The notes beneath the pieces are model-generated. The model searched no databases. It was given only the letters and a program-made list of their open reading frames with translations, and was not told the origin of the DNA. Shown piece by piece: positions 7,302 to 15,069 of a stretch of DNA of 54,020 bases. The stretch spans positions 1-54,020 of the forward strand of contig SCTZ01000221.1 of assembly GCA_004297765.1 (NCBI GenBank), written 5' to 3'. The number at the start of each line of letters is the position of its first letter. The first letter of the stretch is position 1. The translations under genes were made by a program, and so were the position numbers. Origin of the DNA: Chloroflexota bacterium (GTDB taxonomy: Bacteria; Chloroflexota; Dehalococcoidia; FW602-bin16).

Positions 7302-7765
7302 AATGCCTCTATCACCTGCGCTAGAATGCTATTAGCACCGTTTGCCCTGTAATCTTCCAGGATGTAATTTACGGCAATGCGGTTGATCTCGTTCTCCGAA
7401 GTCTTCTTGCCCTGGCGCTTGTAGGTATAGACGATATCGGCGAGCTGACCCTTCTCCTCCGCTGTAAGGCGAACAAAGGATACCTCTCGGCCGGGGATTT
7501 TGACCGTCTTACGGATGCTAGCGATAAGGCTATCGGGATATGGTGCTAGCATGCTATCTAGCGTGCTAGCTATCGCGCTATCTGTCGCGCTATCGTTCTT
7601 ATTAGTGGTCGGCTGCCTAGACGGGGTCTTACGCGCAGCACGAGGGGTTGCGCTGGGTTTAGCTCCTTCTTTGCGCTCTTCGGGGGCAAGAGGTGATGGC
7701 TGCTGGGTGGAGCGTAGCAGTGCCTTATCAAGTCCGGAGAATGGACTGGAAACTTGATCAGCCAT
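7292..7765 (-). CDS. Ribbon-helix-helix-like DNA-binding protein, candidate partition protein (157 aa)
   Basis: The first 80 residues are disordered (Pro, Ser, Thr, Ala). The C-terminal 70 residues look like a ribbon-helix-helix domain: a strand EVSFVRLT, helix AEEKGQLADIVYTYKRQG, then helix SENEINRIAVNYILEDYR. Small plasmid RHH proteins often bind centromere repeats beside a partition ATPase. Here the upstream partner is an ExeA-type AAA+ ATPase, not a ParA. The start codon overlaps the ATPase stop (TGATG), so the two are translationally coupled. The gene itself carries GCTAGC/GCTATC repeats, which may be its own sites. Confidence 0.65.
   Translation of the reverse strand: MADQVSSPFSGLDKALLRSTQQPSPLAPEERKEGAKPSATPRAARKTPSRQPTTNKNDSATDSAIASTLDSMLAPYPDSLIASIRKTVKIPGREVSFVRLTAEEKGQLADIVYTYKRQGKKTSENEINRIAVNYILEDYRANGANSILAQVIEALLA
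7517..7593. repeat. GCTAGC/GCTATC palindrome cluster 3
   Basis: GCTAGC at 7517, 7545 and 7565, CTAGCG at 7559, and several GCTATC variants between 7528 and 7593. It lies inside the ribbon-helix-helix gene, in the part encoding its disordered linker. Confidence 0.6.
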
Positions 7766-8661
7766 CAGCTTTTCCTCCTTACAGACGTCACATTGCCCGA
7801 CGCGTGCTTCTTGATAACTTGCGGTGGCTCTGGCTCGGTATCGGGGAGCCCGCGATCTTTAACCACGTCGTCGACAAGTTGCGTATCTATCGTTGTCTCT
7901 CCACGAAGAAAAGCGGCAAGGAGGGCGTTATCAGCTAGGATAATCTGGGTTCTCGGGATGCCGCGGGAATAGGCATATAGCTGGGCGACAGCCGCCTCGG
8001 TAAAGGGGAATTCCTTGCCGCCAGCGATCAGCCATCGGTGCTTGAGCATCGCGGCAGTATCAGCGAGCGAAAGGGTATCGAGAGTTGAGGACATGGCGGT
8101 GCGGTTGACGAGATTTCGGAATCGAGGATGCTGCAATCGCGTTCGGAACTCCTCTTGGGCGAAGAGCACCACCTGCAAGAGCTTGCTTGTGTTTGTTTCA
8201 TAGTTCATGAGCTGTCGCAGGAGTTCAAGAAGAGGAGGCTTGAGGGTTTGCGCCTCATCGATGATCAGAACAAGCGTCTTGGCGTGCTGGAGCGCCTGCG
8301 TCGTCAAGAACTTTTTGAAGATATTCAGCAGGTCCAGATAGCTCTTGGATGTTTCAGGGACCTCAAATTCCTGAATGATGGCTCTTAGAAGCTGGTTGGG
8401 AGTTGGGAAGTTGGGGTTGGTGATGAAGACGTAGGATACATCAGGATCGTCCTCGATGCGCTGGGCCAGTTCTCGAGCGAGAGTAGTCTTACCCGTTCCG
8501 ACAGGGCCAAAGCATATAGCCAGGCCTCGCTTGGCCGCTATAGTCCACTTGGTCTTCTCAAGGGCTAGGTTGTGCGTCGGCGAGACGTACAGGTACCTCG
8601 GATTTGGCGAGGTGGAGTACGGCTCATCCATGAGACCGAAGTGTTCAAGGTACGGAATCTT
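7765..8661 (-). CDS. ExeA-type AAA+ ATPase (298 aa)
   Basis: Begins MKIPYLEHFGLMDEPY, the typical opening of ExeA/GspA/TniB-like ATPases, followed by NPRYLYVSPTH. Walker A GPVGTGKTT is at about residues 52-60 and Walker B LVLIIDEAQ at about 130. A C-terminal lid helix bundle contains YAYSRGIPR. Such ATPases act as target-selection or assembly motors in secretion and transposition and occur on many plasmids; here coupling to an RHH gene suggests replication or segregation. An upstream ATG at 8766 would add 35 residues, but that stretch contains promoter-like TTGACA and GATAAT sequences, so I prefer 8661. The gene heads the ATPase-RHH-initiator operon. Confidence 0.8.
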   Translation of the reverse strand, partial: KIPYLEHFGLMDEPYSTSPNPRYLYVSPTHNLALEKTKWTIAAKRGLAICFGPVGTGKTTLARELAQRIEDDPDVSYVFITNPNFPTPNQLLRAIIQEFEVPETSKSYLDLLNIFKKFLTTQALQHAKTLVLIIDEAQTLKPPLLELLRQLMNYETNTSKLLQVVLFAQEEFRTRLQHPRFRNLVNRTAMSSTLDTLSLADTAAMLKHRWLIAGGKEFPFTEAAVAQLYAYSRGIPRTQIILADNALLAAFLRGETTIDTQLVDDVVKDRGLPDTEPEPPQVIKKHASGNVTSVRRKS

Positions 8662-8875
8662 CATAAGTTGAAATGGCAACTTCCCCCAACTCCTTATGCG
8701 AAATGATGGACTTGGCGTAAAGTGAGGATAGTGTTGCATATTATCATATAACTTGTCAAGAGGCAAGTTGGGCTGTTGCTTATTTTGGACACGGTTTCTT
8801 CTCGGCGATGGTGAGAAGAAGGAGGGCGACCTTTCTACGGACGTTGACCATCTTCGTTGCGGTGGGGTGTTTAAC

Positions 8876-8911
8876 CTGCTAGCGTGCTAGCTAGCTAGCG
8901 TGATAGCGGGC
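8876..8911. repeat. GCTAGC palindrome cluster 4
   Basis: GCTAGC at 8878, 8886, 8890 and 8894, inside a larger near-palindrome running from CCTGCTAGCG to AGCGGG. It lies upstream of the AAA+ ATPase gene and just beyond the 3' end of the 8940 gene, which is where a centromere or operator would be expected. Confidence 0.65.
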
Positions 8912-8939
8912 AAGATGCGCCGCGGCCTGTAGCAGGGGA

Positions 8940-9305
8940 TCAGAGGTGCTTGCCCGGGCGAAAATGGCGCTCGACCCATCGGCTTTGCTTTGTAGCCTGA
9001 GCTCGCCGCTCGTTTAGGACGCGCAGGACATCGGAGGAGAGAGAAGTGGGTTCGCCTGCCGAAAGAATCTGCTTGACCTTCTTATCTAGGTCCTCAGGAG
9101 GGGGTTCACCAAGGGCCACCACGTGCCAGATGCGGTTGAGTTGCAGACGATAGGAGCTGAGATCGCAGTTAGCCTCGAAGATAGCTTCCTGAAGGTGAAA
9201 GTAGGCTTGACCAGCCAGGCTTTCACCAGAGAATCGCGCTGCTTGATAATAAGACGGTTGTTCTTGCTCTGGATTTCTTCCTCCTCGTCGTTCGGGTGAT
9301 GGCAT
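8940..9305 (-). CDS. Hypothetical protein, 121 aa, leaderless
   Basis: Unrecognised. The first 18 residues are Pro/Gly/Glu-rich; the rest is predicted mainly helical (YQAARFSGESLAGQAYFHL, LDKKVKQILSAG) with a basic C-terminus (WVERHFRPGKHL). The ATG at 9305 is 7 bases downstream of a TATAAT box (9318-9313), so it is predicted to be translated from a leaderless mRNA. The promoter region is shared back to back with the gene at 9364. The gene precedes the ATPase-RHH-initiator operon on the same strand. Confidence 0.6.
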   Translation of the reverse strand: MPSPERRGGRNPEQEQPSYYQAARFSGESLAGQAYFHLQEAIFEANCDLSSYRLQLNRIWHVVALGEPPPEDLDKKVKQILSAGEPTSLSSDVLRVLNERRAQATKQSRWVERHFRPGKHL

Positions 9306-9312
9306 ATAGGCT

Positions 9313-9356
9313 ATTATACCATACTATTTGACCAGCGCTTGATATAGTGCTATAAG
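9313..9356. promoter_or_regulatory. Divergent leaderless promoter pair
   Basis: Plus strand: TTGACC 9328-9333, 17-base spacer, TATAAG 9351-9356, ATG at 9364 (7 bases on). Minus strand: TATAAT 9318-9313, ATG at 9305 (7 bases on). The two promoters overlap, so the two genes are probably co-regulated or mutually exclusive. Confidence 0.6.
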
Positions 9357-9363
9357 TGGACGA

Positions 9364-9786
9364 ATGAGAATCCGAACTCCCCAGCCAATATCAGTCGTAT
9401 CCCCGAAGATCTACGCCGCCATTGGATCCTCCTCGCGTCTGAAGCGCATGTTGCTTCCTGAAGGGCTGATAAAAAGCCCATACGAGATCCTGAACTACGA
9501 GTCCACGCTCACCCTTCACGATCCCAGGGGAATGAGGGCAACGGTTAAGCGCAGGCAGGAGGTCAGATTCCTTCAAGAAGGCGTTGCTGGGATTCTGGAC
9601 CACGTCTGGGGAGACGGTGTAACGCTGACGTACTACCACAATGATGCTGGAAAGCTTGCGGATTCCTTCAGGGACGAAGGGTGCCAGCCAGCAGATTATT
9701 GGTCTGGTCGAGGGGACACATATAGCACCCTTCTCTCAGAGTATGGTTCTGGCGATGGCTTGCCAATATTCCTGGTACATGGATGA
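9364..9786 (+). CDS. Hypothetical protein, 140 aa, possibly frameshifted
   Basis: No recognised family. The middle reads well as protein (RRQEVRFLQEGVAGILDHVW, VTLTYYHNDAGKLADSF). The last 30 residues look less natural, while the +1 frame from about 9690 to 9850 gives a plausible end (GLVEGTHIAPF, IFIEKIEHLVSLVLAN). A single indel, either real or a sequencing error, near 9670-9700 could have split one gene of about 160 residues. The start is leaderless (see promoter at 9351). Confidence 0.5.
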   Translation: MRIRTPQPISVVSPKIYAAIGSSSRLKRMLLPEGLIKSPYEILNYESTLTLHDPRGMRATVKRRQEVRFLQEGVAGILDHVWGDGVTLTYYHNDAGKLADSFRDEGCQPADYWSGRGDTYSTLLSEYGSGDGLPIFLVHG

Positions 9787-9922
9787 GCGACCGCCCACAA
9801 TCTTCATAGAGAAGATCGAGCACTTGGTATCTTTAGTGCTTGCCAACTAGCTTCGACGCTGTGAAGACGCCCCCTGCATTTTGCTCTGCTTTTTCTCCCT
9901 ACGAAGCCCCTTAAGCTAGCTA

Positions 9923-9967
9923 TTGACTATTCGCTATCCCCTGTTATAATTAGTTTGTTTGTTATCA
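9923..9967 (+). promoter_or_regulatory. Promoter with TTTGTTTGTTATC element
   Basis: TTGACT 9923-9928, 16-base spacer, TATAAT 9945-9950. The first transcribed bases carry TTTGTTTGTTATC (9955-9967). The same 13 bases occur on the minus strand in the XRE repressor promoter (12373-12361), which suggests an operator. Confidence 0.65.
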
Positions 9968-9973
9968 TCTACT

Positions 9974-10297
9974 ATGCCGGAATCAGAGAATATAAAGCAA
10001 GGTGGGGACAAAGAAATCACGAAGCCAGAAAAGGTAAGATCCTCTCCAGAGGGGTTTGGTCCAATTGAGCTTCATCCAGACGGATCGCACGATTGGACGC
10101 TTCCAAGCGGCGAGAAGGTAAGGTCGTGGTGGCCGCGCACGCGCCCGCAGCCGGATATCTGGGAGCACCTTGAGGAACTTGAGCGAGGGCCGGAGAATGC
10201 AGCCTTAGATCCAACTCAGGAAACGCTTAGTGATCCGATCTCCGAACCTAGTGCAGACACTCGATCGGTGGAAGATGACGACCATCGGCGGTCCTAA
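9974..10297 (+). CDS. Small acidic hypothetical protein, 107 aa
   Basis: Unrecognised and polar, with Pro/Glu/Asp-rich ends. A short ordered centre (GPIELHPDGSHDWTLPSG, WWPRTRPQPDIWEHLEELE) is followed by an acidic tail. ATG 9974 lies 23 bases after a strong TATAAT. The coding end overlaps the 3' end of the convergent 10248 gene by 50 bases. The shared promoter element makes it a likely member of the XRE regulon. The motif DIWEHLEELE resembles DLWERLEELEERE in the XRE protein itself, so both may use the same helical dimerisation segment; this is inference. Confidence 0.55.
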   Translation: MPESENIKQGGDKEITKPEKVRSSPEGFGPIELHPDGSHDWTLPSGEKVRSWWPRTRPQPDIWEHLEELERGPENAALDPTQETLSDPISEPSADTRSVEDDDHRRS

Positions 10298-11852
10298 TAT
10301 GCTGGTAGACGCGCGACAACAGTTGTCGATAAGAGCAATCTTTGGGGCGGTTAGAAGTGGGCCCGCAAAGGCAATGGAGATGGCCTGTAAGCACCAAATC
10401 CTCCAGTATCCTTTGGATGTCCCACGCTAACGTTACCTCCTTCGTCGCCGGCAGCACAGCTGTTCGACTTTTTTGTGCCTCTTCCAAAAGCACGGGGTCT
10501 GCTTGTTCCCACAATTGCAAGAATGCTGGCTTGTCTCCGCCAACGTCGACGAATCTGTCTCCGCATGGAAACCGTGCCAGGTAATAGCAGTGAAGCGCGC
10601 CTTCCTGCTCTTTAGTAATGATGGGTACGACGGTCTCCCATGGCGGAGGCAGAATCAGTTCTCTGCCGTCGGGGAGTATTTCGTTGCGGCTCAGTAGTAA
10701 CTTGCGCATTTCATTTTCGCTGCGTGGGGCGTAGCCCAGATTCAGATAACTAATCGCCCTGCCTATCGGGTGCTTGAAGTATAGCTTGTCGGGATTAATT
10801 CGTAGGGAAGTGGCTACCTCGATGAAGGGATCAATCAGGCTTGGACTAAATGACTCCTGGACCTCTGAGAAATCTTCTAAGAAGATTTCTCCTGGTCGGC
10901 CCTTCGCTATCGCCAAGTCTTGCACCTTTTGGAGTAGATCGCGAACGCCTGAACGGCGGTGTTCCGATTGCCATTTTTCCGTCATAGCGTTTATTGCTTC
11001 ATCAGCGCTCGAAGTTCCTTGGAGATGCAATAGTAGAGAGCGCAAGCGGGCTTGGGGACTGTCTTCTGGGGGGATGTGTCCGGTTTGCCAGATGTCCTTT
11101 AGCGTCTTGGGAGATGGGTCATAACAGTAAAGGCCGATTCCTATCAGGGAGCGATAAATGCGAAGAGCAGATTCTTCGTCGACCGTCGTCTCGGATATTT
11201 TGGCGAACCAGTTCTGCTGTAAGAGGGTCTCAGAGAAGGCCCAGATCTTTTCGCCATCCTCATCGATAATGGTTTCTTTGCTATTTGGGTCAATCTTAGT
11301 GGTAATGACCTTTTTGATGTGCTTCTCAAGTTCCAGGTAATTTTCATCGGAGATGCGTACCGAGGCGCGTCTGGCCACGCGCAGGAGGTTCAGGTTGGCA
11401 AGCGTCAAGGCGTTACAAATAGTCTCGTCAACGATTCTTGTCTCATGGTCTAGCGATTTTAGAAGGGGTATCGACTTCTCGATGATCCGCGTTAGCTCAG
11501 CCTTGCCACTAATCTGCCACGAGGGAAGAGAAAGGATTGTACGGTCGTCAAGGCTGTATAGGAGAAGCCATAGAGCATGAACTATCTGCTTTTGCAGGCG
11601 CCAAAGTGGAGTAGCAGTTATGATGATGTGCACTAGTTCATGCAAAAAGCGCTCAAGCTTACTCAACGCCAAGCGTGAAGGTAATTCGCTAAACGAATCG
11701 AACAAATCGCTGCCTGGCGATGGTCTTAACCCTGGGATATAGATGCCGTTGAAGTGGGGATTGCTGAACGCTCCTTCCCCATTAAGATCTTGGTGTGGAT
11801 GATAACGCCAAAAGAGTTGGGGAGGGCGCCATCCTTCAGACTGTTCATCCAT
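10248..11852 (-). CDS. HExxH-motif protein, putative repressor-linked metallopeptidase (534 aa)
   Basis: Residues 71-75 are HELVH, a zinc-peptidase motif, in a helical context (LSKLERFLHELVHIII). Candidate third ligands are glutamates in HETRIVDETICNAL, about 75 residues on. The remaining 350 residues are alpha-helical and unrecognised. The gene begins two bases after the stop of an XRE repressor, the arrangement seen in repressor/ImmA (CapH/CapP-like) pairs, where the protease cleaves the repressor to induce a defence operon. It is far larger than ImmA/IrrE proteins, so I propose an analogous, not proven homologous, protease. It could instead be a toxin or a structural protein with a chance HExxH. 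Confidence 0.5.
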   Translation of the reverse strand: MDEQSEGWRPPQLFWRYHPHQDLNGEGAFSNPHFNGIYIPGLRPSPGSDLFDSFSELPSRLALSKLERFLHELVHIIITATPLWRLQKQIVHALWLLLYSLDDRTILSLPSWQISGKAELTRIIEKSIPLLKSLDHETRIVDETICNALTLANLNLLRVARRASVRISDENYLELEKHIKKVITTKIDPNSKETIIDEDGEKIWAFSETLLQQNWFAKISETTVDEESALRIYRSLIGIGLYCYDPSPKTLKDIWQTGHIPPEDSPQARLRSLLLHLQGTSSADEAINAMTEKWQSEHRRSGVRDLLQKVQDLAIAKGRPGEIFLEDFSEVQESFSPSLIDPFIEVATSLRINPDKLYFKHPIGRAISYLNLGYAPRSENEMRKLLLSRNEILPDGRELILPPPWETVVPIITKEQEGALHCYYLARFPCGDRFVDVGGDKPAFLQLWEQADPVLLEEAQKSRTAVLPATKEVTLAWDIQRILEDLVLTGHLHCLCGPTSNRPKDCSYRQLLSRVYQHIRTADGRHLPPIECLH

Positions 11853-11854
11853 CT

Positions 11855-12331
11855 TTATTTCTCTCCGGAGCTTATCTCGCGTAGTCCTGCTTCCAGGAAT
11901 CTCGTCAGCAAAGCTAAGCTATCAGGGGTGGTATGAGGAGCTCGCCAGATATTGTCGAGTAGTTTCTTGATCTCATCTAATCTTGCATCTATGCTATAGC
12001 CTTGGGTTTCTTCGCGTTCCTCGAGTTCCTCAAGGCGCTCCCAGAGGTCTTTGGGAGCGTGCCGGTGCCCTAGAGCCGGCTGCTGGTCGGTTTGCGCCCT
12101 CAACAATTGTCCCGCCTCAAGCTCTAGCTCGCGCTCGTATTTCCGCACCAACTCCAGCGAGGGACGAGTGGTGAGGTTTTCCACCGCTGATAGGTGACCT
12201 TTTGTATAGCCTAGGCGTTTTGCCATGTTAGTAAGCGAGATGGGCTTTCCCTGTCGGGCAAGTCTCATACGTGCCCCGATGGGAAGCACCCCTGATTCAG
12301 GCGGAGCAACTGGCTTATCTTGACGACTCAT
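11855..12331 (-). CDS. XRE-family repressor (158 aa)
   Basis: A Cro/C1-type helix-turn-helix lies near residues 22-75 (IGARMRLARQGKPISLTNMA, LGYTKGHLSAVEN). It is followed by a coiled-coil segment (DLWERLEELEEREE) and a helical C-terminus, probably for dimerisation. ATG 12331 follows GAGGGAAGT; an in-frame ATG at 12385 overlaps the promoter and is less likely. The promoter (TTGAGA 12385-12380, TATCCT 12362-12357) holds TTTGTTTGTTATC, shared with the 9974 promoter, and a run of AAAC repeats follows the divergent promoter at 12400. This suggests it represses itself and both neighbours. Confidence 0.8.
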   Translation of the reverse strand: MSRQDKPVAPPESGVLPIGARMRLARQGKPISLTNMAKRLGYTKGHLSAVENLTTRPSLELVRKYERELELEAGQLLRAQTDQQPALGHRHAPKDLWERLEELEEREETQGYSIDARLDEIKKLLDNIWRAPHTTPDSLALLTRFLEAGLREISSGEK

Positions 12332-12356
12332 ACTTCCCTCTAAGCCCCTCTGCTGA

Positions 12357-12385
12357 AGGATAACAAACAAATTTCGAAGTCTCAA
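12357..12385 (-). promoter_or_regulatory. Promoter of the XRE/HExxH operon
   Basis: Minus strand TTGAGA (12385-12380), 17-base spacer, TATCCT (12362-12357). TTTGTTTGTT fills the end of the spacer, the right place for a repressor site. Confidence 0.5.
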
Positions 12386-12399
12386 GAACCTTCAAGCCC

Positions 12400-12448
12400 T
12401 TGACAGCCTAAGGATCCGGTCATATACTAAAAACAAACAAACAAACTC
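12400..12448 (+). promoter_or_regulatory. Promoter of the TRIP13/HORMA operon
   Basis: TTGACA 12400-12405, 17-base spacer, TATACT 12423-12428, a near-consensus promoter. It is followed by the run AAACAAACAAACAAAC (about 12431-12447), the complement of the TTTGTTTG element at the XRE promoter. The leader to the first gene is about 300 bases. Confidence 0.7.
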
Positions 12449-12738
12449 ACCTGGCCGCGATTACTAGAGCAAGCGCCAGGGGGAATGGAGGTCGCTGAAT
12501 GTAGTTCTGCTTATCGGGATTCCGCCTTTTGGATAGCTACGGCTAAGGCGAGGACTTTTGCTAGCACACAGCTAAGCTCTGATCTTAGCCTGTTGCCCAG
12601 AGACCTTGCCTCATTACCAAAAGGTTAGCCCAACAATCTCGGCGGCGTGTAATCATGCAGCACAGCGGGTACTTGGTCGAAGTGGCGGTAGTTCTCAGAA
12701 CATCAGAGGGCGTGTTCAATTGGAAGGAGGAAATCGTG
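12449..12738 (+). other. Long untranslated leader of the TRIP13/HORMA operon
   Basis: About 290 bases between promoter and first start codon. I see no convincing gene. Pairs such as GCTAAG/CTTAGC near 12563-12588 may form a small hairpin. The leader ends with GGAAGGAGG before the ATG. Confidence 0.4.
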
Positions 12739-13710
12739 ATGTTTACAGATCGAGTTGCGCATGCGGCGGACATTTCTCGGTTGAACGCCCCACCGCATGG
12801 ACATGCAAGCCGCGGCTTTGCCTTGCGGCACCTGCCGGACCCATCGTTAGATGAGGATTGGCAGTACATTATCGTCGATGACGGGATCAAGCGCCAGCTA
12901 ATGCGCTTTCTCGATGTGCTAAGCTCCCTAGCTCAAAAAGAGGTCTCATCCACTAGGCTAGCACTTCGTCGAGCTGTATTGCTGGAAGGGCCGCCAGGAT
13001 GCGGCAAGACCAGTCTAGCACGAGGCCTACCGAATGAATGGGCGAAGCGAAGGCAAAGGAGGGCCGTGCTCCTCTCTGTGAATGCCCACAGTTTGCCCAG
13101 TGGAGAGAAGGGAGGGACCCAGAAGAACTTGCTAACCCTCTTCCAGCAGATCTCCGAGGTGGCGTCGGCAGGACACCTGACGTTCGTTTTGATAGACGAG
13201 GTGGAATCTATCGCCACCAATCGTGCGACCATCAGCTCTCAAACCAATCCGCTCGACACTTTGTACGGGGTTAACGCCTTCATCGAGTCGTTGGACCAAT
13301 GCGTACGCGACCATCCCAATATGATTTTCCTATTCACCACCAACATGCCTGGTGCCATTGATCGTGCCATCGGTGAGCGCGCTGACTTTGCTCTGCTCGT
13401 ACCTTTACCTGACGAGACGCAACGCCGCCTGATCCTTCTGGATACGCTACAAGAGCTCGACCGAGAGCAACGCCTGCCTGAGCTGCGGCAGGGTGATTCA
13501 TCATCTGAGTGGAGGCAGCTGGTTGATCTAACGTCAGGATTGTCTGCACGCCAATTGCGCCACCTTGTGGTCGCAGCTTTGACACTTGTTGATCAACCCG
13601 CTGATCTCCGCCTTGCCCATGTGGTTGAGGCGGCGAGACGAGAAGCGTTGCTGCGAGAACATGAACGACAAACGGGAGGTGTTTATAACCATGACTATCA
13701 ACAACGATAG
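12739..13710 (+). CDS. TRIP13/Pch2-like AAA+ ATPase (323 aa)
   Basis: Walker A EGPPGCGKTS is at residues 83-92. NAHSL matches the NSHSLF segment of Pch2/TRIP13. Walker B FVLIDEVESIA is at about 150, followed by NPLDTLYGVNAFIESLDQ, sensor-1 TTNMPGAID and GERADFALLVPLPD, all in the order seen in TRIP13. Eukaryotic TRIP13 and bacterial Cap6 remodel HORMA-domain proteins and switch off type III CBASS. The ATG at 12739 follows GGAAGGAGGAAATC; a further upstream in-frame ATG at 12655 lacks a site. The next gene starts 20 bases before this stop. No CD-NTase is in this operon, which is unusual; the only one on the plasmid is 20 kb away. Confidence 0.85.
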   Translation: MFTDRVAHAADISRLNAPPHGHASRGFALRHLPDPSLDEDWQYIIVDDGIKRQLMRFLDVLSSLAQKEVSSTRLALRRAVLLEGPPGCGKTSLARGLPNEWAKRRQRRAVLLSVNAHSLPSGEKGGTQKNLLTLFQQISEVASAGHLTFVLIDEVESIATNRATISSQTNPLDTLYGVNAFIESLDQCVRDHPNMIFLFTTNMPGAIDRAIGERADFALLVPLPDETQRRLILLDTLQELDREQRLPELRQGDSSSEWRQLVDLTSGLSARQLRHLVVAALTLVDQPADLRLAHVVEAARREALLREHERQTGGVYNHDYQQR

Positions 13711-14260
13711 CTCTACCAGTCGGCAGCCGATGCTTGCGGAACGTCGCGTGGCCACTGTGCCTTGGCGCTCGGCCAATGCGACATGGAACATTGCCATCAC
13801 GGTGATCGAGCAGACTCTCCAGGCACGACGGTTCCCGCGGGTCACAGATATTCATGCTGCTCTGGAGAAGCTACGACCGCTGGGCACCTATATGGTCCGG
13901 ACGCACGGACTAGAGGGAGGGCGGCTGGAGTTCGAGGCGGAAGGTCTGCGTCTCAGCCTAGCCTTCGAATACGGGACCAACGAGCCTGACGAGGATCTGT
14001 CCCTGCCACTCGTCGAGGCATTGGATCCTCTGTCTGAGAAAAGCCTCTTGACGATCACCTTTCGTACTAACCGTTTGCTGACTGATCCTCCGCTACGGAG
14101 CTTAATGGATGAAGTCAATAAGGATGGTCAAGTCCAGGTAAGAGTGACGAACGCGGAGGTCGGAAGTCGTCTAGTGGACGAGCAAGAGAAGCCTCTAATT
14201 GAGGTGCCCAGCAAAACCACGAAGACAAAGGAGGAAGACAGCCATGGCGGTGAGTACTAG
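13691..14260 (+). CDS. Putative HORMA-operon partner protein (189 aa)
   Basis: No firm family. It has a helical N-terminal half (ATWNIAITVIEQTLQARRFP, IHAALEKLRPLG), then strands (GGRLEFEAEGLRLSLAFEYG, LLTITFRTNRLL) and a charged tail, which is compatible with a divergent HORMA-like or closure-peptide-bearing protein. The start follows GGGAGGTG and overlaps the TRIP13-like gene by 20 bases; the end overlaps the next gene by 17. In CBASS type III some operons encode two HORMA proteins, so a second diverged HORMA is a reasonable guess, and the disordered C-terminal tail could be a binding peptide. Confidence 0.5.
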   Translation: MTINNDSSTSRQPMLAERRVATVPWRSANATWNIAITVIEQTLQARRFPRVTDIHAALEKLRPLGTYMVRTHGLEGGRLEFEAEGLRLSLAFEYGTNEPDEDLSLPLVEALDPLSEKSLLTITFRTNRLLTDPPLRSLMDEVNKDGQVQVRVTNAEVGSRLVDEQEKPLIEVPSKTTKTKEEDSHGGEY

Positions 14261-14765
14261 CGTTCACACGCGGGTAGAAGCTCGGATCTGGGCACGGTCA
14301 ACTACCTGGGTGGCAAACGAGCTTGTGCGTGTCTTTGAAGACATCGTTCAGCTGCGAGGGCTACCCTCTGACTATATGCACCATCACAACGAGACGCTGA
14401 TCAACGGATTTCGTACTTGGATGACACATAGAGAGTTGCGCGGAGCGGTGCTGGAGGTCTTCGATCCGGGCAGCGGACAGCTAGTAGAACGTTATGATCT
14501 GACCTTGTCTTACGAGCAACGGGGACAGGATGGCGGTGAGCGGTTCGAGACCCACATTGATAAGCTGCGATCCGAACTGATGCATAAGCAGCAACTGCAC
14601 CCCGGCTACAAATACCGTGTAGTCGCTGATCTAAAGCCCGGTGCGCGCAGTGTGCCTGGATGGCAACCGACTACTCTGCGTGATGCCGGGCACCTTAAGT
14701 GCTATGACGTCGGGAGTGTTATCGATACTAGCCGGATCGGGGTGGCTATGACGTACTGGATGTGA
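14244..14765 (+). CDS. Bacterial HORMA-domain-like protein (173 aa)
   Basis: Pattern suggestive of a bacterial HORMA domain: N-terminal helix TWVANELVRVFEDIVQLRG, then LPSDYMHHHNETLINGF, then the strand pair LRGAVLEVFDPGSGQLVERYDLTLSY split by a turn, helix DKLRSELMHKQ, strand YRVVADL and a C-terminal segment that could be the safety belt (GWQPTTLRDAGHLKCYDVG ... IGVAMTYWM). HORMA proteins wrap their C-terminus round a partner peptide and are reset by TRIP13. The ATG follows AAAGGAGG. The direct adjacency to a TRIP13-like ATPase is the strongest support. A fold comparison would decide. Confidence 0.6.
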   Translation: MAVSTSVHTRVEARIWARSTTWVANELVRVFEDIVQLRGLPSDYMHHHNETLINGFRTWMTHRELRGAVLEVFDPGSGQLVERYDLTLSYEQRGQDGGERFETHIDKLRSELMHKQQLHPGYKYRVVADLKPGARSVPGWQPTTLRDAGHLKCYDVGSVIDTSRIGVAMTYWM

Positions 14766-14844
14766 ACCAATCTAGAAGCCAACCGATCTCCTAACAGTGC
14801 TATGCAGTGTTGATACGCTCATACGACGGAAGGAGGGACCGACT

Positions 14845-15069
14845 GTGCAGGTTACTTACACTGTCAACGGGCAATCGTTCATGTTTGAGCCGCAGGAAGA
14901 AGAGAATTTGTGCGACCTCGCCCGTGAGGTTGAAGAACATGTGCGCGCACAGCATGAGGAACTGTACGAAAACCCCTACCTCTCTGTGATCGTCGCCGAT
15001 GGGGTGCTTAACAGTCTGGCAGATGACAGCGCGGATATTACGCTGGGCGAACTGACTAGAAAAGCATAA
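14845..15069 (+). CDS. Small protein of the TRIP13/HORMA operon (74 aa)
   Basis: Starts at GTG 14845 after GGAAGGAGGGA. It begins with strands (VTYTVNGQSFMFEP), then a helix (LCDLAREVEEHVRAQHEEL), then strands (YLSVIVADGV) and a short end. The beta-beta-alpha-beta order would fit a small beta-grasp (ubiquitin-like) fold, but it lacks a terminal Gly-Gly. Acidic overall. It is 79 bases downstream of the HORMA-like gene and probably co-transcribed. Function unknown. Confidence 0.6.
   Translation: MQVTYTVNGQSFMFEPQEEENLCDLAREVEEHVRAQHEELYENPYLSVIVADGVLNSLADDSADITLGELTRKA

Noticed and set aside
7045..7593. GCTAGC clusters considered as CRISPR or microsatellite
   Set aside because: The unit is a 6-base palindrome without unique spacers, next to a DNA-binding protein gene.
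12655..12738. Upstream ATG for the TRIP13-like gene
   Set aside because: No ribosome site at 12655, while ATG 12739 has GGAAGGAGG at the right distance and the extra 28 residues do not resemble the family.
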